DNA from: CAZPNX01 sp964588285
GTDB taxonomy: Bacteria; Edwardsbacteria; AC1; EtOH8
DNA length: 61,549 nt
Assembly: GCA_964588285.1 (NCBI GenBank)
Contig: CAZPNX010000014.1
Span: 1-61,549 of the forward strand
Reading direction: 5' to 3'
Position numbers and translations under genes: made by a program. Below are positions 7,859 through 14,658 of the stretch, piece after piece; the stretch's first letter is position 1; every line of letters begins with the position of its first letter. The notes under the pieces are model-generated. The model made no database searches, had not been told where the DNA came from, and was given only the letters and a program-made list of their open reading frames with translations.

Positions 7859-8797
7859 ATGGTTTTAGTCGGATGGCTGGCCTTCGCGGTGCTGGTGGCC
7901 GCCATGCTTTTCGTCGACCTGTTCGCCACCAGCCACCGACATCACGCCATCTCCACCGGGCGGGCCCTGCTGTGGAGCGCGGTGTGGATCGGCGCCGCCT
8001 TGGCCTTCTGCGCCGGCATCTGGCTGATCCGCGGCCAGCAGAAGGGGCTGGAGTTCCTCACCGCCTACCTTATTGAGAAGTCCCTTTCGGTCGACAACCT
8101 GTTCGTCTTCATCCTCATCTTCGCCACCTTCAGGCTGGGCCCGGATCGCCAGCCGCTGGTGCTCAAGTGGGGCATCATCGGGGCCATCGTCATGCGGGTG
8201 GTGCTGATCGTCTTCGGGGTGGCCCTGATGAAGGCCTTCCACTGGATCATCTACGTCTTCGGGGCCATCCTGCTGTTGGCCGCCTACAAGATGGCCTTCC
8301 AAGAGGAGCATGACATCGAGGTGGAGAAGAACCTGGTGGTCAGGATATCCCGGAGGCTGTTCCCGGTGCACACCGAGGACTGCGGCGAGAAGTTCTTCCA
8401 CCGCCACGGCGGCCGCCTGCACGCCACCTCGCTGTTCGTGGCCCTGCTGGTGGTGGAGAGCTCGGACCTGGTGTTCGCCGTCGACTCCATCCCGGCGGTG
8501 CTGGCGGTGACCCCCGACGCCTTCATCGCCGTCACCTCCAACGTCTTCGCCATCCTGGGCCTGCGGGCCCTCTACTTTCTCCTGGCCAACGTGGTGGGCA
8601 TGTTCCGCTACCTTAAGTACGGGGTGGGCCTGATCCTCTTCTTCGTGGGCGTCAAGATGCTGCTGTCGGACTTCTACCACATCGGAGTGGGCTGGTCGCT
8701 GGCCTTCATCTGCCTGGTGCTGGCCGTCACCGCCGCCGTCTCCCTGGCGCACCGCCCCAGGCACGCCGAAATCAAACCATCAAACACAGAGGAGTGA
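7859..8797 (+). CDS. TerC family integral membrane protein
   Basis: A multi-pass membrane protein of the TerC/Alx family, linked in characterised members to tellurite resistance and to manganese or pH homeostasis. The family core LTAYLIEKSLSVDNLFVF and VVESSDLVFAVDSIPAVLAV, with acidic residues in membrane segments, is clear. About eight to nine hydrophobic segments can be counted. Three in-frame starts exist (TTG 7823, ATG 7853, ATG 7859). The first two overlap or touch the promoter elements, so 7859 (312 residues) is preferred. No ribosome binding site precedes it, consistent with leaderless translation. The kelch lipoprotein gene follows after 6 bases. I see no yybP-ykoY riboswitch upstream. 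Confidence 0.88.
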   Translation: MVLVGWLAFAVLVAAMLFVDLFATSHRHHAISTGRALLWSAVWIGAALAFCAGIWLIRGQQKGLEFLTAYLIEKSLSVDNLFVFILIFATFRLGPDRQPLVLKWGIIGAIVMRVVLIVFGVALMKAFHWIIYVFGAILLLAAYKMAFQEEHDIEVEKNLVVRISRRLFPVHTEDCGEKFFHRHGGRLHATSLFVALLVVESSDLVFAVDSIPAVLAVTPDAFIAVTSNVFAILGLRALYFLLANVVGMFRYLKYGVGLILFFVGVKMLLSDFYHIGVGWSLAFICLVLAVTAAVSLAHRPRHAEIKPSNTEE

Positions 8798-8803
8798 CTT
8801 AAT

Positions 8804-10021
8804 ATGAAGCTGAAGACACTCGCCCTCCCGGTCTTTCTGACCGCCCTGGCCCTGGCCTCGTGCGGCAAGGGGCCTTCCACCCCCTCCACCCCGGGCCTGC
8901 TTTCGGGAACGGTGGTCGATTCCACCAACAGCGCCCCCCTGGCCGGCGCCAAGGTGGTGGTGGGCACCACCGACTCCGCCTTGACCGGGGCCGACGGCAA
9001 GTTCTCCTTCAACCTGCTCCAGGGACGCTATGTCGTCCAGGTTTCAAGGGACGGCTACTACGGTGTGGCCGCCAACGTGCCGGTCCTCTCGCGCGACACC
9101 ACCCGGATCACGGTATACACCCTGCTTCGGCCCTGGACGCCGGGCACGCCCATGACGAACCCGAACGATTACCGGCACAATTTCGCCTCGGTGTTCTGGG
9201 GTGGGCTCTACTATCTGGTGGGCGGCCGGCAGGCCCAGTCGTCGCTGGTCCTCGGCTCCTCCCTGACCTACTCCCCGTCGACCGCAGCCTGGCCCGCCAA
9301 CTCTATCCAACAACTGACACCGGGTTGCGAGCTTTCTGCCTGTCTGGTCATCCGTGACACGCTGTTCCTGTTCGGCGGGCTGTCAGGCTCCACCTCCCTG
9401 GCCACGGTGCTCAAACTCTCCGGGACGAGCTGGACGTCCGCGGCCAACCCCATGCCCGCCGCCGCCCACGCCATGTCGGCCGCCGCCTTCGGAGACAGCG
9501 TCTTCCTGTTCGGCGGATATGTCAGCGGCGCTGTTTCGGACATGGTCAGGATCTACCGACCCTCGGCCGACACCGCCGGCGGTTCGCCCTGGGGGACAAC
9601 CGTTTCCCTGCCATCGCCGCGGGCCGGCATGTCCTGCGCCGCGGTCGGCGGCCAGGCCTACCTGTTCGGCGGCCTCGACAACGCCGGGGCGGCCCGATCC
9701 AGCGCCTTCCGTTTCAACCCGGCCAGCGGCGCCTGGACGACCATGACCGACATGCCGGCCGCCCGGGCCTACGCCGCCTGCGCCTCGATCGGCAACCGCA
9801 TCTTCCTGTTCGGCGGGGTGGAGGCCGGCACCGCCCGAGCCGGCTCCCTGCGCTACGACATCGCGGGCAACTCCTGGACGGCCGTCTCCGACCTGCCGCT
9901 GGCCCGCTACGGCGCCGCGGCGGCGGCCTACAATGACCGGATCCACGTCCTCGGAGGCTTCGACGGGACAAATTCCCTGGGACTGGTCGAGATCTACAAC
10001 CCGGCGGCGGATGTCAAATGA
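8804..10021 (+). CDS. Lipoprotein with carboxypeptidase-regulatory-like domain and kelch repeats
   Basis: A 405-residue exported lipoprotein. Its signal peptide ends in the lipobox LALASC (Cys about 20). Next comes a beta-sandwich of the carboxypeptidase-regulatory type (LSGTVVDSTNSAPLAGAKV, then ADGKFSF and GRYVVQVSRDGY). It is followed by about five kelch blades, recognised by repeated LFLFGG, VFLFGGY, AYLFGGL, IFLFGGV and IHVLGGF motifs, which should form a beta-propeller. It is probably anchored in the outer membrane and may bind carbohydrate or protein. A GGAG site precedes the ATG. It is co-transcribed with terC and followed by a strong terminator. No catalytic residues are evident. Confidence 0.85.
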   Translation: MKLKTLALPVFLTALALASCGKGPSTPSTPGLLSGTVVDSTNSAPLAGAKVVVGTTDSALTGADGKFSFNLLQGRYVVQVSRDGYYGVAANVPVLSRDTTRITVYTLLRPWTPGTPMTNPNDYRHNFASVFWGGLYYLVGGRQAQSSLVLGSSLTYSPSTAAWPANSIQQLTPGCELSACLVIRDTLFLFGGLSGSTSLATVLKLSGTSWTSAANPMPAAAHAMSAAAFGDSVFLFGGYVSGAVSDMVRIYRPSADTAGGSPWGTTVSLPSPRAGMSCAAVGGQAYLFGGLDNAGAARSSAFRFNPASGAWTTMTDMPAARAYAACASIGNRIFLFGGVEAGTARAGSLRYDIAGNSWTAVSDLPLARYGAAAAAYNDRIHVLGGFDGTNSLGLVEIYNPAADVK

Positions 10022-10040
10022 CCGGTTGTTTGAACAAGAA

Positions 10041-10068
10041 AGGGCAGGCTTTTTAGCCTGCCCTTTTT
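10041..10068 (+). terminator. Rho-independent terminator after the kelch lipoprotein
   Basis: Perfect 10-bp stem AGGGCAGGCT / AGCCTGCCCT with a TTTT loop and a T tract. The minus strand also gives a T-rich tail, so it may serve the convergent radical SAM gene too. Confidence 0.85.
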
Positions 10069-10089
10069 GTGCGCCTCAGCTGAATCTGG

Positions 10090-10167
10090 CATCCTGATAT
10101 GCCTTGTGAAGCATCTGACAAAGATGCGGATCCTTCGAAAGCAAGGCATGCCGCCAAGATCAGGATG
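10090..10167. repeat. Multi-stem palindromic intergenic element
   Basis: Nested inverted repeats: CATCCTGAT (10090-10098) with ATCAGGATG (10159-10167), ATGCCTTG (10099-10106) with CAAGGCAT (10142-10149), and an inner GCATCT/AGATGC hairpin (10111-10127). The outer arm supplies the last codons and stop of the radical SAM gene (10160). It resembles dispersed palindromic elements (MITE- or REP-like) rather than a terminator. Confidence 0.6.
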
Positions 10168-11440
10168 ACGTACGTCCGTCTGCCACGCGCGGCGCCGAGG
10201 TGTTGAAGTAATCGATTTTCATTCCGGGCAACTCCTTCCTGAAAAGGTCTATCAGCCCCCTTATCCCCAACGCCCGCCCTTTGGGCCTGGGTATCCGGCG
10301 GATATACCACCAAGGGTCTATGGACAGGTTGCGCATCTGGACCACGTCCACGCCCGTCCTTACGAACAGTTTGACCAGCCCCTCGGCCTCCTGCTCCCGG
10401 TCGGTGTACCCCGGAAAGACCAGCAGGTTTACGTTGACGTAGAGCCCCTCCTCTTTAGCGACCCGGATGCTTTTCAGGACGTCGGAGTATATATAGCTGA
10501 CCGGCCGGTAATAGGCGTCGTAGCATGGTTTGAGCGACGAGTTCAGGCTGATGCGCACCGCCTGCAGGCCGGCCCGGGCCAGGATTCGTATCCGTTCCGG
10601 CGAGAAACCGTTGGTGTTGAGATTGATGGTCCCCCTGGCCGTCTTTTCCCTTACGAGCCTGATGGACTTTTCTATCGTCTTGTGCTGCAAAAGCGGCTCT
10701 CCCTCGCACCCCTGTCCGAAGCTGGCGATAGGCGTGGAAGCTGTCTTGAGATGGGGCACGGCGATTTCCGCTATCTCCTCCGGCGTCGGCACGAAATCGA
10801 TCCGCTCCTGGCTGGCGCAGCACTCCCCCTCCTGCAGTGACAGGCATCCCAAACAGCGCGAGTTGCACGAAGGCGACGTCGGCAACGGCAGTTCCCATCT
10901 CCTGTAAAAGAGGTTCTTGGCCGCGAAGCAGTGGTACTCCAGGGCGCAACGGGCAAGCTGCCTTAAAAGCCGGTTTGATTGGTTCTCTCTAAGCCTCCGT
11001 TCGACAAGTTTGACAAGTTGTTTATCCTGCTCCGGGCTGTGCAGCTCGGGATCGGCCTTGGGGTTTTGAGCCACCCGGACCGCGGCCCCGCAGATCCTTC
11101 CTTTGTGCCAGGCCACTGCAGTGTATGACCACAGGGGCAGCAGCGGCTTTTGCGTTCTTTCGACATAGCCGGGCATCAGGGTCCTGGTCCAGCCGGCCGG
11201 CATGAAGGCGGCCACTGGGAATATCCTCTTGCCCCTGAGCTTCTCCAGGTAGATCATGGCCCCGTCACGCTCGGCCGCCAATATGCCTTTTTTGATAACG
11301 AAAAGCTGGCTGCCGGTCGGCAAGGGCGCTAAGTCCCGCTCCGGAATGGGGACCAAGTCGCCTCCGGAAAGGCCCAGGGCGGCGTGGCCAGGCAGGTCGA
11401 AGATTCTGCCGCGGGAGTCGGCATAAAGCGGTGTCGGCAT
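10160..11440 (-). CDS. Radical SAM protein with unknown N-terminal domain
   Basis: A 426-residue radical SAM enzyme. The cluster-binding motif CNSRCLGC (CxxxCxxC, Cys192/196/199) sits mid-protein, followed by a SAM-binding GEP (EGEPLL) and a strand with TINLNTNGF typical of this TIM-barrel. The first about 185 residues form an N-terminal domain I do not recognise (LPGHAALGLSGGDLVPIPE...). Two other Cys lie shortly after the motif (EGECCAS). The substrate is unknown. The ATG at 11440 is chosen because a TTGACT/TATAAT promoter ends 6 bases before it, predicting a leaderless message; the frame is open a few codons further. The C terminus is supplied by a palindromic repeat. Confidence 0.85.
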   Translation of the reverse strand: MPTPLYADSRGRIFDLPGHAALGLSGGDLVPIPERDLAPLPTGSQLFVIKKGILAAERDGAMIYLEKLRGKRIFPVAAFMPAGWTRTLMPGYVERTQKPLLPLWSYTAVAWHKGRICGAAVRVAQNPKADPELHSPEQDKQLVKLVERRLRENQSNRLLRQLARCALEYHCFAAKNLFYRRWELPLPTSPSCNSRCLGCLSLQEGECCASQERIDFVPTPEEIAEIAVPHLKTASTPIASFGQGCEGEPLLQHKTIEKSIRLVREKTARGTINLNTNGFSPERIRILARAGLQAVRISLNSSLKPCYDAYYRPVSYIYSDVLKSIRVAKEEGLYVNVNLLVFPGYTDREQEAEGLVKLFVRTGVDVVQMRNLSIDPWWYIRRIPRPKGRALGIRGLIDLFRKELPGMKIDYFNTSAPRVADGRTSS

Positions 11441-11446
11441 GGGAAT

Positions 11447-11475
11447 ATTATAAACCACCGGCGTTAATAAGTCAA
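11447..11475 (-). promoter_or_regulatory. Radical SAM gene promoter, predicted leaderless
   Basis: On the minus strand TTGACT (11470-11475), a 17-bp spacer, TATAAT (11447-11452), then six bases and the ATG at 11440. The expected transcription start coincides with the A of ATG. Confidence 0.75.
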
Positions 11476-11490
11476 AATTCCTAAAAAAAC

Positions 11491-11518
11491 TTGACTTTTA
11501 ACTGCCGCTTGATATAAT
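11491..11518 (+). promoter_or_regulatory. Promoter upstream of the FlgD-domain remnant
   Basis: TTGACT (11491-11496), a 16-bp spacer and TATAAT (11513-11518). The predicted start is near 11525, giving a leader of about 45 bases that contains GGAGA before the ATG at 11569. Confidence 0.65.
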
Positions 11519-11568
11519 ATTTAAAAAGAAAAAGGCTCTACAACTAATAACTTGTGGAGACACAGCCA

Positions 11569-11872
11569 TGCATCTTTTAGTCCGTATCTGTTTGGCGTCC
11601 GCCCTGCTGGCCGCGCCGCTTTGGGCCGCCAACTCTACTATTTCCTTTTCATCTATCAGATAACAAAGCCGGGGTCGGTCAGCCTCAAGGTCTACAATAT
11701 CGCCGGGCAGATAGTGAAGACCGTGGTCAGTTCCAGACTGCCGGCCGGTCGCTACTCCGCCAGCTGGGACGGCCGGGACGAGCAGGACCGGACGGTGGCG
11801 GCCGGCGTCTATCTTTACCAGCTCCAGGCCGGGGATAGGACGCTCACAAAGAAGATGGTGCTGGTGAGGTGA
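11569..11872 (+). pseudogene. Signal peptide plus FlgD-like C-terminal domain, frameshifted
   Basis: The ATG at 11569, after a GGAG site, opens a good signal peptide (LLVRICLASALLAAPLWA) and the start of a FlgD-Ig-type domain (NSTISFS), then meets a stop near 11664. The rest of that domain (YQITKPGSVSLKVYNIAG to KKMVLVR) continues in another frame to the stop at 11872. A shift near 11649-11660 would rejoin the two halves. Such domains normally end long secreted proteins, yet here signal and tail are directly joined, so an internal deletion probably preceded the frameshift. A sequencing error or a real tiny protein are alternatives. Confidence 0.65.
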
Positions 11873-11907
11873 TCTTCTATTTAAAGGGGTGGTCACGTTA
11901 TTGGCAG

Positions 11908-11933
11908 AGAGCCGCATTCTGGCGGCTCTTTTT
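11908..11933 (+). terminator. Rho-independent terminator
   Basis: 8-bp perfect stem AGAGCCGC / GCGGCTCT with a 6-base loop and a T run. It lies downstream of the FlgD-domain remnant. Confidence 0.8.
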
Positions 11934-11936
11934 CGC

Positions 11937-11965
11937 TTGAATTTATCTTCATAATGTCGTAGCAT
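11937..11965 (+). promoter_or_regulatory. Promoter of the 11972 gene, predicted leaderless
   Basis: TTGAAT (11937-11942), a 17-bp spacer and TAGCAT (11960-11965), then six bases to the ATG at 11972. There is no ribosome binding site between. Confidence 0.5.
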
Positions 11966-11971
11966 AATAGC

Positions 11972-12526
11972 ATGAAGAACCTCAAGGAATTCGAATCCCT
12001 GTCTGAGTACCGCAAGTCTTTGGACGACCCCCAGGCTCCCTTCAAGGCCCGGGTGGATGGCAAGCTTACCGAGTCGGTCTGGAGCCGGACCCCCTGCGTC
12101 TACTTCGAGTCGGCGGTGCTGGCCTTTGAGAACGGCTGCTACACCGGCCATACCAATACCCACCGGTCCGATTCGGATATCTTTTTAATCACCGGAGAGG
12201 CCCGGGTGGCGGTGGACCGGGGCATGCGCCTTTATATCGAGCCAACCTGGCTGGAGCGGACGCCTAAGGATCCCGATCTCCGATCCTGTCTGGACGAAGC
12301 CAAAGCCCGAATGGAGGCGGCCGACGCCGCCCTGGCCGAGTTCGCCCTGCTGCCCGGCAGGGACTACTGGGCGAAGATAGTCCGCGAGGAGCACTGGCTG
12401 CCGCCCGAAGGGCCTGATTCCCCTCCCAATCGGGCCCACAGCACCGCGCTGTACCTGTCCGACAAGCCCTTTGTGGACGGCCGGCCCCAGGGCGAGGCCG
12501 CACCGCTATCGAACTGGACTTACTGA
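11972..12526 (+). CDS. Conserved-looking hypothetical protein
   Basis: A 184-residue soluble protein that I do not recognise. It has no signal peptide or membrane segment. It is rich in acidic and aromatic residues, with a helical middle (DEAKARMEAADAALAEFALL) and a C-terminal segment ending in NWTY. Codon use and length look like a real gene. It is framed by an independent promoter and a strong terminator, so it is a single-gene transcript. No ribosome binding site precedes the ATG, and the promoter position suggests a leaderless message. Function unknown. Confidence 0.75.
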   Translation: MKNLKEFESLSEYRKSLDDPQAPFKARVDGKLTESVWSRTPCVYFESAVLAFENGCYTGHTNTHRSDSDIFLITGEARVAVDRGMRLYIEPTWLERTPKDPDLRSCLDEAKARMEAADAALAEFALLPGRDYWAKIVREEHWLPPEGPDSPPNRAHSTALYLSDKPFVDGRPQGEAAPLSNWTY

Positions 12527-12541
12527 GAAGGCCGCCGGAAA

Positions 12542-12576
12542 AGAGACGCCCCGCTTTCTGCGGGGCGTCTCTTTTT
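12542..12576. terminator. Bidirectional terminator
   Basis: 13-14-bp perfect stem AGAGACGCCCCGC / GCGGGGCGTCTCT with a 5-base loop and T runs on both strands. It lies between the convergent genes ending at 12526 (+) and 12588 (-). Confidence 0.9.
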
Positions 12577-12587
12577 CCCAAAACCTG

Positions 12588-13649
12588 TCATCCCGACATC
12601 CTCAGGCTTCCGACTCCGGAACGCATCACCAGTTTCCTCGGGAATGGGCTGTACATAAAGGGCGACTTGGCGATCTTGCACAGGATGTTGGACCTGAGCT
12701 TCCGGGTGCGGCGGTAATATCCCCTGACCGTATCCGCGGCGTCCTCCCGGAGCGCCCCGGCCAGCGCCGCCGCGCTGCGGAAGGCGTAGCTTATGCCCTC
12801 GGCCGAGCTGGGGCTTATCCAACCGGCCGCCTCGCCGACAAGGGCCACCCGTTCGTTTCCGGTGGTTATCTCCGAAAGCCTGCCGGGCCGCAGGATGAAG
12901 GCCCCGTGTTTTCTCAGCGGCTTGCCGAGCGCGTAGCCTTTATCCCTCAGCTTGCTCAACATCAGTTCGAACCTTCCGGCCGGGTCCTGCCCCAAGGGCA
13001 CCGCTGTTCCCACGACCAGCCTATCCTCCTTGGGTATCGTCCAGGAATAGAAGTCGGTGACGCTTCGGTCGAAGATGGACGAGAAATACGGCGGCGCTTG
13101 TGATTCGAACCACGCTTGGATGGAAACATATCGCCTGGGCCAGGGCCGATCCGGAAAGGCTAGTTTCCTTACCATTGACCCGGCCCCGTCGGCGCCGACC
13201 AGGATCCTCGATTCTTCGGTGTTTTCCCTGCCCTTTCGGACGTACCGGACCCGGACGCCGCCTTTGGTCCTCTCCAGGCCAATCAGTCGGCAGCCATGGC
13301 GGACATCAGCGCTTCTTGGTATCAGGGAAACCAGCCAGCGGTCGAACGCGCCCCGGTCCATGTTGATGTAGTGTCGTTGGTAGTACCGCTCCAGTCCGTT
13401 GTCCAGGTCAATGGTCCTGACCGCGAAAAGCTGGGGCCCCACCAGGATGTTTTTCGGCAGGCCCAGGCCCAGCTCGGCCAAGGCTTGCTGGGCGTCCGGG
13501 GCCAGAAGCCCTCCGCAGCACTTGTCTGAGCCGTACCCGGCTTTCTCAAGGTCCCGGGTCTCCAAAAGGAGCACCTTGTGATAGGGGGCCGTAAGCCGCG
13601 CCAGGGTGGCCCCGGCCGGCCCGGCCCCGATAATGGCCAGGTCGAACAA
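12588..13649 (-). CDS. FAD-dependent oxidoreductase, geranylgeranyl reductase family
   Basis: A 353-residue flavoprotein. An N-terminal FAD fold (AIIGAGPAGATLA), a KCCGG motif near residue 50 typical of geranylgeranyl reductases, a second GADGAGS motif, and VGEAAGWISPSSAEGI matching the family's GDAAG.. motif are all visible. Members reduce prenyl double bonds in lipids or quinone side chains; the substrate here is unknown. The reading frame runs far upstream, but that part is a shadow of the porin gene. A TTG at 13649 with AAGGA five bases before it gives the right N terminus, 8 bases after the porin stop. Confidence 0.82.
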   Translation of the reverse strand: MFDLAIIGAGPAGATLARLTAPYHKVLLLETRDLEKAGYGSDKCCGGLLAPDAQQALAELGLGLPKNILVGPQLFAVRTIDLDNGLERYYQRHYINMDRGAFDRWLVSLIPRSADVRHGCRLIGLERTKGGVRVRYVRKGRENTEESRILVGADGAGSMVRKLAFPDRPWPRRYVSIQAWFESQAPPYFSSIFDRSVTDFYSWTIPKEDRLVVGTAVPLGQDPAGRFELMLSKLRDKGYALGKPLRKHGAFILRPGRLSEITTGNERVALVGEAAGWISPSSAEGISYAFRSAAALAGALREDAADTVRGYYRRTRKLRSNILCKIAKSPFMYSPFPRKLVMRSGVGSLRMSG

Positions 13650-13657
13650 CTCTATCC

Positions 13658-14644
13658 TTAAAAGGCCAGCTGTACCTGCATCAGGAACTCGTCTTCGTTG
13701 CCTGGTGGATTTGTCTCCAGCCTCTTGTGGATGTAATTGGCATGGAGCATCAGGTTGGTGCCCGAGAAGTAATAATTGACCCCTCCGGTGAGCCATCTGG
13801 CACCGTCGTCGAATCGCCTGGTGTCGAACCCGTCCCAGCGTCCAAGGAACTCGACCTTGGGGTGCGGTTTGAAACCAATATGTACATAGTATCCGCCGCT
13901 TCGAACCATCGGGCCGTCCCGCCCGGCTCGTGCTTGGCCGTCGGCCGCTTCTCCGCGCAGGACCAGCGTCATTCCCTCCCCCAGCTTCCTTTCCGCCATG
14001 GCCCCGCCCCCGAACCAGTTGTGCCGGGTGTCCATGTCGCGCGCCTCGACCGCGTTTCCCAGCCAGCCGTAGCTGAAGAGCTGGATACCGGCCGGGCCCC
14101 GGTACCAGCCGGAGAACATTAGGTCCTTGCCCGGGTCGTAGTCCGCCGTGTTGTTGGCCGGGTAGCCGTTGAAAACACCCATGTTCCAGTCGACCGGGCC
14201 AAGTTTGGTGGTGGTCTGCGCCCCCACCTGCCGCCACATGGCATACTTGGTGACCACAAGCGGGTAGTTCACCATCTCCAGCAAGGCGGTGGAGCGGGGC
14301 ATGTAATGGCCCAGCGACGGGATGAACCGCCCGGCGTAGACGTCTGTCTTAGGCAGCCAGCCGCAGGCCTGGACCCTGGCGTCCAGCAGGGGGCTGGGGG
14401 ACAGGGTCTCCAACTGGACCAGGTATTTCACCCTCTGCTCCGGCAGGTCGCCATTGAAGATTATCCTGGCCCGTTTTTCGGTGAACGACCAGGACCGATG
14501 GCCCAGGCCGCCGGGCGCGTAACCGTAGACCGTCTGCAGGACCCCGCCTATCTTCAGCGTCCCCAGCCCCACCTCCACCGGGGAGGCGATGGAGATCCCA
14601 GAAACAATGGCGGCTAAGACCGCTATGGCCGCTGTTTTTCTCAT
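13658..14644 (-). CDS. Outer-membrane porin-like beta-barrel protein
   Basis: A 328-residue exported protein. A short signal peptide (MRKTAAIAVLAAIVSGISIA) is followed by alternating strands and a terminal Phe (MQVQLAF), the classic barrel-assembly signature. The pattern (KRARIIFNGDLPEQRVKYLVQLE, then VYAGRFIPSLGHYMPRS) resembles phosphate-selective porin O/P-like proteins. An upstream in-frame ATG (14659) overlaps the symporter stop as TAATG, but GGAGGG sits correctly for the ATG at 14644. It belongs to the operon with an acetate-type symporter and may let the same organic acids cross the outer membrane; that is inference. Confidence 0.75.
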   Translation of the reverse strand: MRKTAAIAVLAAIVSGISIASPVEVGLGTLKIGGVLQTVYGYAPGGLGHRSWSFTEKRARIIFNGDLPEQRVKYLVQLETLSPSPLLDARVQACGWLPKTDVYAGRFIPSLGHYMPRSTALLEMVNYPLVVTKYAMWRQVGAQTTTKLGPVDWNMGVFNGYPANNTADYDPGKDLMFSGWYRGPAGIQLFSYGWLGNAVEARDMDTRHNWFGGGAMAERKLGEGMTLVLRGEAADGQARAGRDGPMVRSGGYYVHIGFKPHPKVEFLGRWDGFDTRRFDDGARWLTGGVNYYFSGTNLMLHANYIHKRLETNPPGNEDEFLMQVQLAF

Positions 14645-14658
14645 TTTCCCTCCGTTCA

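Noticed and set aside
7865..8764. 299-residue minus-strand open frame
   Set aside because: Antisense to the TerC gene, with a His/Gln/Asp-rich low-complexity translation; a shadow.
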